A stretch of DNA of 37,391 nucleotides from an uncultured Bacilli bacterium (GTDB lineage Bacteria > Bacillota_I > Bacilli_A > RF39 > UBA660), in contig CALVVR010000015.1 of NCBI GenBank assembly GCA_944363915.1, forward strand, positions 1 to 37,391. Direction: 5' to 3'. Positions 1 through 9,055 of the stretch are shown piece by piece. The notes under the pieces are model-generated. The model saw only the letters and a list, made by a program, of their open reading frames with translations. It searched no databases and was not told where the DNA came from. Within the stretch, counting starts at the first letter, position 1. Each line of letters starts with the position of its first letter. A program made the position numbers and the translations under genes.

Positions 1-2
1 AT

Positions 3-416
3 AAACAAATTTCTACAATTATCAAAGATCTTAATCCACCAACTCTATCTATTCCTGGAATTGGTGTAATTTCTTGTGCTTCAATCATTTCAGAATTTGG
101 AGATGTTTCTAGATTTTCTAATGCTGCAAAGATGTTATCTTTTGCTGGTTTAGAACCTGGCATTATTGAATCAGGTACAATGTCTTCAAAAGGTAAAATG
201 GTTAAGCATGGTTCTGGATATTTAAGGTATTCACTTATGAATGTCGCCTTAACAGTTATTAGATATAACAATACTTTTTATGACTATTACTACAAGAAAA
301 TATCTGAAGGCAAATGTCATAGAGTTGCTTTATCTCATGTTTGTAAAAAACTTATAAGAGTTATTTACATTCTTGAAACTAAAAATATCCAATTTAATTC
401 GTCTTTATTGAAATAA
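3..416 (+). CDS. IS110-family transposase, C-terminal part (cut by window edge)
   Basis: The reading frame is open from base 3, so the annotated ATG at 132 is internal and the N-terminal half lies outside the window. The protein carries the Transposase_20 pattern typical of IS110 enzymes: a helix-hairpin-helix-like PGIGVISCASIISEFGD, then FAGLEPG, then KHGSGYLRYSL and a KKLIRVIY tail. IS110 enzymes are RuvC-like (DEDD) recombinases guided by a structured RNA from the non-coding end of the element; the DEDD half is not visible here, only the C-terminal catalytic-serine half. The gene ends with TAA at 414-416 and is followed by a terminator-like hairpin. The subgroup (IS110 or IS1111) cannot be told from this fragment. 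Confidence 0.85.
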   Translation, partial: KQISTIIKDLNPPTLSIPGIGVISCASIISEFGDVSRFSNAAKMLSFAGLEPGIIESGTMSSKGKMVKHGSGYLRYSLMNVALTVIRYNNTFYDYYYKKISEGKCHRVALSHVCKKLIRVIYILETKNIQFNSSLLK

Positions 417-434
417 TTGACTTATCAATTTTTC

Positions 435-461
435 AAAAATTTCACTTTGTGAAATCTTTTT
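435..461 (+). terminator. Hairpin with T-tract after the IS110 transposase
   Basis: ATTTCAC, loop TTT, GTGAAAT (439-455) is followed by CTTTTT. It sits 20 bases after the transposase stop, in the right orientation to end its transcript. A second small hairpin, TGGAA TTAT TTCCA (466-479), followed by a T-rich run, lies just beyond. Either could instead be part of the structured end of the IS. Confidence 0.5.
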
Positions 462-742
462 GGCGTGGAATTATTTCCAATTTTATTTTTTTAAGAAAAA
501 CTATTGACTTTTCATAGTTAGCCTTTCTTTAAGCCTATTTTGTTTATGACAAAATATTTAACCCCCTAGGTATTTTGACGCAAACATCAAAATTACCTTG
601 TGGGCTAGGGATTCCCTAGAACCCTTTTAAGACTTATTCCATATTGTTTTAAAACTTCGTAATAAAACAAAATTACATAAGCCTTATAAAATGTTATCCT
701 ACTTACAAAATTACTTCGTAATTTCATAATGTGCCACACATT
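462..742. other. Non-coding structured region between IS110 fragment and serine recombinase
   Basis: No ORF with a ribosome site is visible. Three inverted repeats stand out: GGTATTTTGA with TCAAAATTACC around CGCAAACA (about 568-598), CTAGGG ATT CCCTAG (about 605-619), and AAATTAC TTC GTAATTT (708-724). They may be the IS end, a guide RNA of IS1111 type, the recombinase transcript end or a mobile-element boundary; the sequence alone does not decide. Confidence 0.4.
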
Positions 743-2662
<1,920 letters not shown>

Positions 2663-2687
2663 CTATACATCACTCTCCTTTTTCTAA

Positions 2688-2733
2688 CAAAAAAGGTGTC
2701 AAAAGTATTAAGTGCTTAATACTAATGACACCT
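2688..2733 (-). terminator. Attenuator hairpin in the recombinase leader
   Basis: On the minus strand AGGTGTCA, AGTATTAAG, a two-base loop, CTTAATACT, TGACACCT form a stem of 17 perfect pairs with one TT/TT internal bulge, followed by a T-run. It stands between a strong promoter and the recombinase ATG, and its 5' arm overlaps the last codons and stop of a leader peptide. This is the layout of ribosome-mediated transcription attenuation. Confidence 0.8.
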
Positions 2734-2772
2734 CTTTAAGTATAAATTATTATAAAATATACCTTTCTTCAT
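2722..2772 (-). CDS. Leader peptide (16 aa) of the recombinase attenuator
   Basis: The peptide is MKKGIFYNNLYLKRCH, stop TAG. It has a very strong ribosome site (AAGGGGG, 8 bases before ATG) about 43 bases after the -10 box. Its codons for RCH and its stop lie inside the 5' arm of the terminator hairpin, so a ribosome slowed near the end of the peptide would stop the terminator from forming and let transcription reach the recombinase. Leader peptides of this design are known upstream of antibiotic-resistance and translation-stress genes in Firmicutes. I do not recognise this exact peptide. Confidence 0.65.
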   Translation of the reverse strand: MKKGIFYNNLYLKRCH

Positions 2773-2814
2773 CTATTTAACCCCCTTAAATAGACACGAA
2801 ATCTCTTGATGAAT

Positions 2815-2842
2815 ATTCTATCACTTTTTAAAGAAATGTCAA
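2815..2842 (-). promoter_or_regulatory. Sigma-A-type promoter of leader and recombinase
   Basis: On the minus strand TTGACA (2837-2842), a 16-base spacer and TAGAAT (2815-2820) form a near-consensus vegetative promoter. A second TTGACA lies 11 bases upstream. Confidence 0.75.
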
Positions 2843-2853
2843 TTCTTGTCAAA

Positions 2854-3126
2854 TTAAATACCTTTCAAATAATCTTCTAACTCTGACAATTTAATTTTTT
2901 GAGAAAAATTTCTAATATAAATCTCATTAGAATAATTAAAAGCAAGAAATGTTATACCTTTAATGATTATCTTGTGTGGTTCTATATATGAAAGATTAGT
3001 TTTATCTATTTTATGAATACTGCCATTTACAAAAGTAGGAGTGGTATGTGAAAACTCACAAATAAACTCTAATCTTTGTTTTAAAGATTCTTCAATTGTA
3101 ATTTCTTGCTTAATAATGTTTATCAT
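2854..3126 (-). CDS. Small hypothetical protein (90 aa)
   Basis: The product is unknown. The start MINIIKQEI is chosen because AGAAAGGA lies 8 bases before it; longer starts either have the ribosome site touching the ATG or no site. The protein is predicted soluble and beta-rich, and ends with SELEDYLKGI. No known motif is visible. It lies between tRNA-Leu and the recombinase promoter, on the same strand as both, so it is probably part of the mobile DNA next to the tRNA rather than a core gene. Confidence 0.6.
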   Translation of the reverse strand: MINIIKQEITIEESLKQRLEFICEFSHTTPTFVNGSIHKIDKTNLSYIEPHKIIIKGITFLAFNYSNEIYIRNFSQKIKLSELEDYLKGI

Positions 3127-3167
3127 AGACACCATCCTTTCTTGGTAGGATGATTTTCCATATAACG

Positions 3168-3195
3168 AAAAAATCAACCCAAATTGAGTTGATAT
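3168..3195 (-). terminator. Terminator downstream of tRNA-Leu
   Basis: On the minus strand ATCAACTC, loop AATTT, GGGTTGAT is followed by TTTTTTC. It lies 40 bases after the tRNA 3' end. Confidence 0.65.
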
Positions 3196-3234
3196 TTATA
3201 TATAAAGTTCGAATAGTTCGAACAGATTCGTCAC

Positions 3235-3319
3235 TGGTGCTTGTGGTGGGAATCGAACCCACATGACATAAGCCACACGATTTTGAGTCGTGCGCGTCTA
3301 CCAATTCCGCCACACAAGC
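3235..3319 (-). tRNA. tRNA-Leu (anticodon CAA)
   Basis: An 85-base class II tRNA with acceptor GCTTGTG/CACAAGC, D loop AATTGGTAGACGC, anticodon loop CTCAAAA within ACGA/TCGT, a long variable arm, T arm GTGGGTTCGATTCCCAC, discriminator A and an encoded CCA. It decodes TTG. A TATAAT box lies just upstream within a palindrome at about 3325-3351. The 'MAELVDAHDSK' ORF over this gene is an artefact of the tRNA. Confidence 0.95.
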
Positions 3320-3364
3320 AATTAATAAGATTATATCATATAATCTTATTTTTTGAAATAGTTT

Positions 3365-3922
3365 TTAGCTATCTTCGCTATATTTTGAATTATATAAATC
3401 TTTTATACTATCATCTTTAGTAATTTCAATACTAGGTAAATCATTAATTGATTTTAAACCAAAATAATCTAAAAATAAATCCGTTGTTCCATATAACACT
3501 GGACGACCAGCAGCTTCACTTCGGCCGATTTCACAAATTAAGTTTTTATAAACTAATCTTCTAATGATATATGAACTACTTACACCTCTAATTTCATCAA
3601 CCATAAGTCTTGTTACCGGTTGATTATAAGCAATGATAGCTAAAGTTTCTAAAGCCGCTTCAGTTAACACATCGCTATCATTTAAATCAACTAATTTTTG
3701 AATATATTCTTTATTTTCTCTTTTAGTTATTAATTTTAAACGATTGCCTAAAATAGTTAATTCAATTCCTCTATCAATATTGCCGTAACTAAGATTTAAT
3801 TGTTCAACAGTTTTATTTAATGTGTCATCATCAATTTCTAATATTTTTTTTATTTCATCGAAACTTAGTCCTTCATCACCGACAACAAATAACAAACTTT
3901 CTAATATAGAAATAAAATTCAT
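3365..3922 (-). CDS. scpB: Segregation and condensation protein B
   Basis: ScpB is the dimeric winged-helix (kite) subunit of the SMC-ScpAB condensin complex, which compacts and separates newly replicated chromosomes. The sequence shows the two winged-helix domains with family signatures LESLLFVVGDEGL at the N-terminus, EAALETLAIIAYNQPVTR near residues 88-105 and EIRGVSSSYIIRRL. At 185 aa it has normal length. It lies 2 bases after scpA on the same strand, the standard bacterial arrangement, so the two are co-transcribed. A palindrome follows the stop. Confidence 0.96.
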   Translation of the reverse strand: MNFISILESLLFVVGDEGLSFDEIKKILEIDDDTLNKTVEQLNLSYGNIDRGIELTILGNRLKLITKRENKEYIQKLVDLNDSDVLTEAALETLAIIAYNQPVTRLMVDEIRGVSSSYIIRRLVYKNLICEIGRSEAAGRPVLYGTTDLFLDYFGLKSINDLPSIEITKDDSIKDLYNSKYSEDS

Positions 3923-3924
3923 AA

Positions 3925-4635
3925 TTACACCTCACATAGCAATATATTTTCAAAATTATTTTCCTGAACAATTTGTAATTCATTATTTTTAGCTAAAACT
4001 AAAATCGATAAAAAAGTAACAATGATATAACTTTTTGTTTTAATATCAAACAAATCAGTAAAAACAATTTTTTTATTTTTTTTAAGTAAATCTTTTATTT
4101 CTTTACTTCTTTCAGTTATCGAATATTCTTTCGTTGCTATTTTAGTACTAAGTGGTTTATTAGCTTCTTGCCGATTTAGAAATTGTTCAAAAGCTTTTAA
4201 TAAGTCATTTATATCAATATCTGTAGACAAATTAGGATTGATTTGATATTCACTAATGTCACTAGATCGTTTAGTGTAATATTGTTGTCTATCTAGTTCT
4301 AATTCGTGAAATTTAGAAGTTATTTCTTTATAGTTTTGATATTCAATTAATCTTTGAATTAATCTTTGTTTAGGATCTTCTTCATATTCATCATCCTCAA
4401 TTTCTGGTTTTGGTAATAACATTGAGGCTTTCATTTCAATTAATTCAGCTGCCATAACTAAATATGAACTAGCAATATTTAAATTTAAATCTTCCATTTT
4501 TTGGATATAATCTAAATACTGATTTGTTATTTCTTCTATTTTGATATCATAAATATCAATATTAGATTGTTTAATCAAATGAAGTAATAAGTCTAATGGC
4601 CCTGAAAATTTATCAATTGTAAAACAATAATCCAT
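3925..4635 (-). CDS. scpA: Segregation and condensation protein A (kleisin)
   Basis: ScpA is the kleisin that bridges the SMC heads and binds the ScpB dimer. The N-terminal family signature is clear: FSGPLDLLLHLI, then IDIYDIKIEEITNQYLDYI and ELIEMKASMLLPKPE. A central acidic linker and a C-terminal winged helix end with VTFLSILVLAKNNELQI. At 236 aa it has typical length. The ribosome site is AAAGGAGG, 7 bases before ATG. It is the first gene of a scpA-scpB pair. Confidence 0.96.
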   Translation of the reverse strand: MDYCFTIDKFSGPLDLLLHLIKQSNIDIYDIKIEEITNQYLDYIQKMEDLNLNIASSYLVMAAELIEMKASMLLPKPEIEDDEYEEDPKQRLIQRLIEYQNYKEITSKFHELELDRQQYYTKRSSDISEYQINPNLSTDIDINDLLKAFEQFLNRQEANKPLSTKIATKEYSITERSKEIKDLLKKNKKIVFTDLFDIKTKSYIIVTFLSILVLAKNNELQIVQENNFENILLCEV

Positions 4636-4693
4636 TTTATTACCTCCTTTAACTTCATTAATTATAACAAAAAAAGATAAAAAAATCTATTCT

Positions 4694-5326
4694 TTATCTT
4701 TTGACAGTTATCATTTTTAAAAAATTATATACTTTAATATAAATTTCTTCCCAATTTTTTTCCAATTGATGATAAAACATATTTAAAGTGTTTTGATTTT
4801 CTGTTTTCCCAAAACATTCTAAATATAAAAAATTAATTTTATCAGGATCATTTTGAATTAATTTTAATTCTTTATAAATAAATTTTTTGATTTTATTTTC
4901 ATTTCTCGTCCGAAAATACATTTGCTTTTTATCAGAAATGATATTATATTCTATTATTTGTGGTGATAAAGAATCACTATAATTTAAAACTTCAATTTCT
5001 TCTTCAACTAAAAGCTTACTATATTCTTTAATAAGACCATTTTTATCCATTTTAAAAGCAACTACTTCATTTTTATCAGTAGCTAAGAAACAATAATCTA
5101 AATAGTATGTATCTTTTTTATTAAAAACTTCCGTTTTTCGATAAATTTTAGTTAAAAAATTACTATTAACTATAATTTTTTTATTAATCAGATTATATAA
5201 ATCGAAACTATTTATAACAATAAAAGGTATTTTTCTTATGTGGAATATTTTATCTTCTTTATTCCATTCGAACATTTCATAAACTAAACTATTATAATTT
5301 AAAAAAATATCGTATATGTAATTCAT
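4694..5326 (-). CDS. YjbA/UPF0736-like protein (DUF3603)
   Basis: A 210-residue soluble protein resembling the Bacillus YjbA/DUF3603 family. The shared features are an N-terminal hydrophobic-aromatic stretch (IYDIFLNYNSLVYEMFEW) and the segment YYLDYCFLATDKNEVVAF near residues 75-92, matching the family's LDYCFVVTD core. The family function is unknown. The ribosome site is AAGGAGG, 5 bases before ATG. Its start overlaps the end of the small membrane protein gene upstream by 35 bases, suggesting coupled translation. The C-terminal half is more divergent than the core. Confidence 0.7.
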   Translation of the reverse strand: MNYIYDIFLNYNSLVYEMFEWNKEDKIFHIRKIPFIVINSFDLYNLINKKIIVNSNFLTKIYRKTEVFNKKDTYYLDYCFLATDKNEVVAFKMDKNGLIKEYSKLLVEEEIEVLNYSDSLSPQIIEYNIISDKKQMYFRTRNENKIKKFIYKELKLIQNDPDKINFLYLECFGKTENQNTLNMFYHQLEKNWEEIYIKVYNFLKMITVKR

Positions 5327-5525
5327 CTTTTTCCTCCTTAGGTATGCTTAAAAATATTAAAATAATTCCAACAATTGCAATTAGACATTCTGGCTGTCTA
5401 ATTATAAAGTTTACATATTCCCAAAAATTATACCCAATTGTCGTTAAATTAAGATAAATTATAATATAAATAGAACCAATTAAAGTTAAGCCAAATCCAA
5501 CAAGAAAGAAAAAGAATCTCGCCAT
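5292..5525 (-). CDS. Small two-helix membrane protein
   Basis: A protein of 77 aa with two predicted membrane helices (residues about 2-25 and 47-62). The linker IYLNLTTIGYNFWEYVNFIIR resembles a small conserved Bacilli membrane protein of unknown function. The ATG start (MARFF) is preferred over the GTG three codons earlier because AGGTGA lies at the right distance from the ATG and itself includes that GTG. The gene overlaps the downstream YjbA-like gene. Confidence 0.7.
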   Translation of the reverse strand: MARFFFFLVGFGLTLIGSIYIIIYLNLTTIGYNFWEYVNFIIRQPECLIAIVGIILIFLSIPKEEKDELHIRYFFKL

Positions 5526-5558
5526 TAAATTCACCTATTTAATTTTATGAAAAAAGTT

Positions 5559-7502
5559 CTATCGAGTAGAACTATTCAAAACACTATATTTAAAATAATC
5601 TTTTTTTAATGTATTCTCACTTGCTGTAAATTTATTACTTAATATTTTATTTATCTCTTTGATATAATCTTCTGTAATACTATTATCTTTTAATTTATAT
5701 TCATTTTTACTTGCTATATATATAGCTTTATCAGTCACCCAACTTCCTGTAGGAAATAAAGCGATTGTTTCTTCATCAGAAAATAAATCTTTACCAATAT
5801 AATATCTTGGATCGTAATTTAAATCAAACAAGTTGGCTATCGTTGGCAAAATATCAAAAGTACTAGCTGTTTTACTTATTACTTGAGGTTCAACTGTACT
5901 GTTATAAATAATAAAAGGCATCAAATCTTCATTTAAATATTCATATCTATCAACAGGAGAACGTTCAGCTAAATAATCAAAATCTAAATTATAAGGATGA
6001 TGATCGCCAAAGATTACAATAACAGTATCATCTAATTTACCATCACTTTCTAAACTATCAATTAAGTATTCTAGACTTTGATCAAATTCAATGGCTTTGG
6101 CTAAATATCTTTTCATCGTTATTCCAGTATCTAAATCTTTGACTTTATCCCAATTTTTTCTAGTTGTTGCATCATCAAATTCATAAGAAAAATGCATAGA
6201 TACTGTTATAATAAAGCTAAAGAATTTATCATTTTGAGTAAACATCGGATAAATTTTTTCCATTAATTTTAAATCGCTAGTCCAGCCACCACTGGTACTA
6301 AATCCTAATTTATCAGAATTATAAAAGGTTGAGCCCATATTTTGATGAAGTTTAGTTCTTGGATAATAATTATCATCCCAACCATGATATGAAGTAGATG
6401 TATAGCCAGAGGCATTAAATAAATTGAAAATACTTGAACTATAATTATTATTAACATAAGTAAATGGGGTACAAACTGAATTACTAGGAATAATTGAAGT
6501 CAAAGCAATAAATTCACTTTCCCCAGTTGTACAACTAAATTTAGGTGCATAATAATTATCAAAATACCATCCTTCTTTAGTTAAACGATATAAAGTTGGG
6601 GTTAATTCAGGATCAATTGCTGATAAATCTAAAGCTTCAACCATTATTAAAACTAAATTTTTGTCTTTAAAAATACCTGTATATTCATTCTTATCAGTAA
6701 TTGATTGACTCATATAATATTGGTGCAGATTTTTAATAATTTCATCATCTTCATTATCGATTAATTTTTGCCATTCTGTATCATCAAAATATCTAGTATA
6801 ATCGGTTGGTTCTTCTTCATTAGCTGTCGGTGGATCAATTTCAATTATACTATGAGTTTCATCGCCGTTAATAAAATATATTAAATCTCTTATTAAAAAG
6901 CGTAAACTGCCAAACTCTCGTAAGGAAATATCAATAAGAGTTGGTGCTTTATATAACTCTTTATTATTTTTTAATTGATTTTCAGGTGTAACATTTAATG
7001 TTAATAAAGATGCTATATGTAATATTATAATAACACCCATTATAATTAAACTATTCTTCCAATTAATTTTTTTATAAGTAAACCATTGTTTCTTCCAAAC
7101 AAATAAAACTATTAAAATGATTAAAGGTAGAAAACATAGATAATACTCGATTCTTATACTAGAGATAAACGTTGCTACTTCATTTCTAATTCGATCAGCA
7201 TCACCGCCACCGCCAAGCATACTTAAAGACATAAAATTACCCATAAAGTTTTTAAATCCTAATTGTAATAATGTATACAGTCCAAAAATAAACACGGTAA
7301 TACATGTAAGTATTTTAGCAATTAATGGTTTAAAGATTGTATAAACAAAAGAAGTTATTAAACTTAAAACTAGTGTAAATAACATTATTCTTAACATTTC
7401 AAAATCAAAAAAACTATTAAAAGAAACTATTTTAAATAATATCTCGATAAAAAATAAACTTAAAAAATTCATTAGAAATATCTTTAAAAAGTATTTATTC
7501 AT
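5559..7502 (-). CDS. LTA-synthase-type phosphoglycerol transferase (LtaS family)
   Basis: This is a membrane-bound sulfatase/alkaline-phosphatase-fold enzyme. Family members move glycerol phosphate from phosphatidylglycerol to growing lipoteichoic acid outside the cell. Residues 1-165 hold about five membrane helices, as in LtaS. The extracellular domain shows IMVEALDLSAID (metal ligand Glu289), FSCTTGESEF with the nucleophilic Thr at 325/326, and FGDHHPYN. At 647 aa it has typical length. The ATG at 7502 is chosen because GGAG sits 8 bases before it. A glycoglycerolipid phosphoglycerol transferase is an alternative activity in the same family. It is divergent from the RNHCP gene. Confidence 0.88.
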   Translation of the reverse strand: MNKYFLKIFLMNFLSLFFIEILFKIVSFNSFFDFEMLRIMLFTLVLSLITSFVYTIFKPLIAKILTCITVFIFGLYTLLQLGFKNFMGNFMSLSMLGGGGDADRIRNEVATFISSIRIEYYLCFLPLIILIVLFVWKKQWFTYKKINWKNSLIIMGVIIILHIASLLTLNVTPENQLKNNKELYKAPTLIDISLREFGSLRFLIRDLIYFINGDETHSIIEIDPPTANEEEPTDYTRYFDDTEWQKLIDNEDDEIIKNLHQYYMSQSITDKNEYTGIFKDKNLVLIMVEALDLSAIDPELTPTLYRLTKEGWYFDNYYAPKFSCTTGESEFIALTSIIPSNSVCTPFTYVNNNYSSSIFNLFNASGYTSTSYHGWDDNYYPRTKLHQNMGSTFYNSDKLGFSTSGGWTSDLKLMEKIYPMFTQNDKFFSFIITVSMHFSYEFDDATTRKNWDKVKDLDTGITMKRYLAKAIEFDQSLEYLIDSLESDGKLDDTVIVIFGDHHPYNLDFDYLAERSPVDRYEYLNEDLMPFIIYNSTVEPQVISKTASTFDILPTIANLFDLNYDPRYYIGKDLFSDEETIALFPTGSWVTDKAIYIASKNEYKLKDNSITEDYIKEINKILSNKFTASENTLKKDYFKYSVLNSSTR

Positions 7503-7542
7503 AAATCTCACTCCAATTATATTATATATCTTTTTTTTACAG

Positions 7543-7570
7543 TTGACAATATCAAAATATAATGTAAAAT
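7543..7570 (+). promoter_or_regulatory. Promoter of the RNHCP gene
   Basis: TTGACA (7543-7548), a 16-base spacer and TAAAAT (7565-7570) lie 15 bases upstream of the ATG. Confidence 0.6.
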
Positions 7571-7584
7571 ATAATTGGTGAGTT

Positions 7585-7896
7585 ATGAAGAGGTTTAATA
7601 TGATTGATGAAGAATTTACTTGTGAAAACTGTGGAAAAAAAGTAGATAAATTAAATTATACAGCACGTGATCATTGCCCATATTGTTTATATTCTAAACA
7701 TGTTGATATTATGCCAGGCGACAGAAAAAATAAATGCTGTGGCTTATTAATACCAATAAGCATAGAAAAATATAAAAACACTTATAAAATTATTTATAAG
7801 TGTAACAACTGTGGACAAATCCATAAAAATATTATTGCTAATGATGATAATTTTGATGAAATATTAAAAATAATGCAAAAACCTAGTAAATACTAG
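7585..7896 (+). CDS. RNHCP domain zinc-ribbon protein
   Basis: A 103-residue protein of the RNHCP family (named after Arg-Asn-His-Cys-Pro). The sequence shows FTCENCGKKV, TARDHCPYCLYSKHVD, MPGDRKNKCCGLL and a C-terminal YKCNNCGQIHKN, giving two zinc-ribbon-like CxxC pairs plus HCPYC. The biochemical role is unknown. The ATG at 7585 matches where family members begin (MKRF...), although AGAGG upstream of an internal ATG at 7600 would also allow a shorter form. It converges with the gene at 7901. Confidence 0.85.
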   Translation: MKRFNMIDEEFTCENCGKKVDKLNYTARDHCPYCLYSKHVDIMPGDRKNKCCGLLIPISIEKYKNTYKIIYKCNNCGQIHKNIIANDDNFDEILKIMQKPSKY

Positions 7897-7902
7897 GTTT
7901 TT
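7877..7902. terminator. Bidirectional terminator
   Basis: AAAAACCTAGTA, AA, TACTAGGTTTTT is a perfect hairpin with A and T tracts on both sides. It serves the convergent RNHCP gene and the plus/minus junction at 7896/7901. Confidence 0.85.
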
Positions 7903-8491
7903 AAAACTTCCAAATATCTTCATCTTCAGAAACCACTTCATTTTCTTTTTTATCAGTTGTTTCTGGTAAATTTGTAGGATTTATATTTTGTAATTCTTCA
8001 ACTTGATTATCTTCTAAATTTTGGGGTTCTTCGTTAACGACTTCACTAACCGTATCGTTTTGAACAACTGAATTATCATTAGTTGTTGTATCATTATTAA
8101 CAGTTTGATCAGATTGTTCTGTTAGTGGGGCAAATAAAGATTGATCAACAGTTTCATTAGCTATTGGTGCAGTAAATTGTTGATCATTTACTGTTGGTTG
8201 AACATCATCAGTTAATGGTGGCGTAAAAGTTACATCATTATTAACTTCATTTTCAGAATTTTTAAAATTCTTTTCGGCAACATCTTGACTTAATTCATTA
8301 ATACCTTTGGCATCAACTTCGATTTTAGTAGGTTTAGACTCTTTATTTTTTTTCTTTTTCTTTTCAACAACTTTTTCGGTTTTCCATTTGCGACCAAAAT
8401 CAGTCTTATCGGCAATATAACCAATAATTGCCATCAATATAACTACACCACCAACAATAAACCAAATATAATTATCTGTTATAAAATCCAT
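7901..8491 (-). CDS. Single-pass membrane protein with acidic, low-complexity tail
   Basis: The function is unknown. One N-terminal membrane helix (about residues 9-27) is followed by a basic patch (KKKKKNKESK, residues 45-54). The rest is a disordered Asn/Gln/Thr/Glu-rich tail with loosely repeated units such as FTPPLTDD, FTAPIANE and FAPLTEQ, ending EDEDIWKF. The topology suggests an anchor with a cytoplasmic tail, with the positive residues inside. The ribosome site AAGGAGG is correctly spaced. It lies 63 bases after trmL, so it may belong to the same transcript. Confidence 0.65.
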   Translation of the reverse strand: MDFITDNYIWFIVGGVVILMAIIGYIADKTDFGRKWKTEKVVEKKKKKNKESKPTKIEVDAKGINELSQDVAEKNFKNSENEVNNDVTFTPPLTDDVQPTVNDQQFTAPIANETVDQSLFAPLTEQSDQTVNNDTTTNDNSVVQNDTVSEVVNEEPQNLEDNQVEELQNINPTNLPETTDKKENEVVSEDEDIWKF

Positions 8492-8554
8492 ATATAACTC
8501 CTCCTTATTCTTTAACTAATAATATCATTTTTTACAAATATTTTCAATAGTTTT

Positions 8555-9055
8555 TTAATTTTCTAAATAATCTTCACCTTTAAAAGGTTCAGTTCTTAAT
8601 AAATCAAAATAATTATTTTGCCTTAAAACTTCATAAACAGCAATAGCAACACAGTTTGATAAATTTAAAGCTCGCACTTTATCAGTCATTGGAAAACGCA
8701 TACAATGACTTAAATCTTGACTTAATATTTCTTTTGGAATTCCTGTGCTTTCTTTTCCAAAAATTAAATATATATCTTTATCTTTAAATTCGAATTCTGT
8801 AGGTGGTTTCTTACCATATCTTGTGAAATAGTAATAAGTCCCTGGGTTTTTGCTTTTAAATTCATCAAAATTATGATAAATTTGATAATCACAATTATTA
8901 ATATAATTAACGCCACACCTCTTAATTGTTTTATCATCCATTTTAAAACCTAAAGGCTCTATTAAATGCAATTTAGAATTTGTTGCAACACAAGTTCGCA
9001 TAATATTACCAGTATTTTGTGGTATTTCTGGTTCATATAAAACAACATGAATCAT
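8555..9055 (-). CDS. trmL: tRNA (cytidine(34)-2'-O)-methyltransferase
   Basis: TrmL is a minimal SPOUT-fold enzyme that methylates the wobble-base ribose of tRNA-Leu isoacceptors. Its signatures are all present in 166 aa: YEPEIPQNTGNIMRTC at the N-terminus, DIYLIFGKESTGIP with the SAM-binding loop, and RALNLSNCVAIAVYE forming the trefoil knot. It overlaps the stop of the AAA-ATPase gene by ATGA, which indicates translational coupling. A tRNA-Leu substrate gene is also present in this window. Confidence 0.95.
   Translation of the reverse strand: MIHVVLYEPEIPQNTGNIMRTCVATNSKLHLIEPLGFKMDDKTIKRCGVNYINNCDYQIYHNFDEFKSKNPGTYYYFTRYGKKPPTEFEFKDKDIYLIFGKESTGIPKEILSQDLSHCMRFPMTDKVRALNLSNCVAIAVYEVLRQNNYFDLLRTEPFKGEDYLEN

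Noticed and set aside
3207-3230. Repeated TTCGAA next to tRNA-Leu as an att site for the first recombinase
   Set aside because: Short and self-repeating, no second copy found at another boundary, and large serine recombinases rarely use tRNA ends.
3110-3313. ORF starting MAELVDAHDSKSCG on minus
   Set aside because: It is the antisense-free reading of the tRNA-Leu gene itself, a known annotation artefact, and it also overlaps a better-supported gene.
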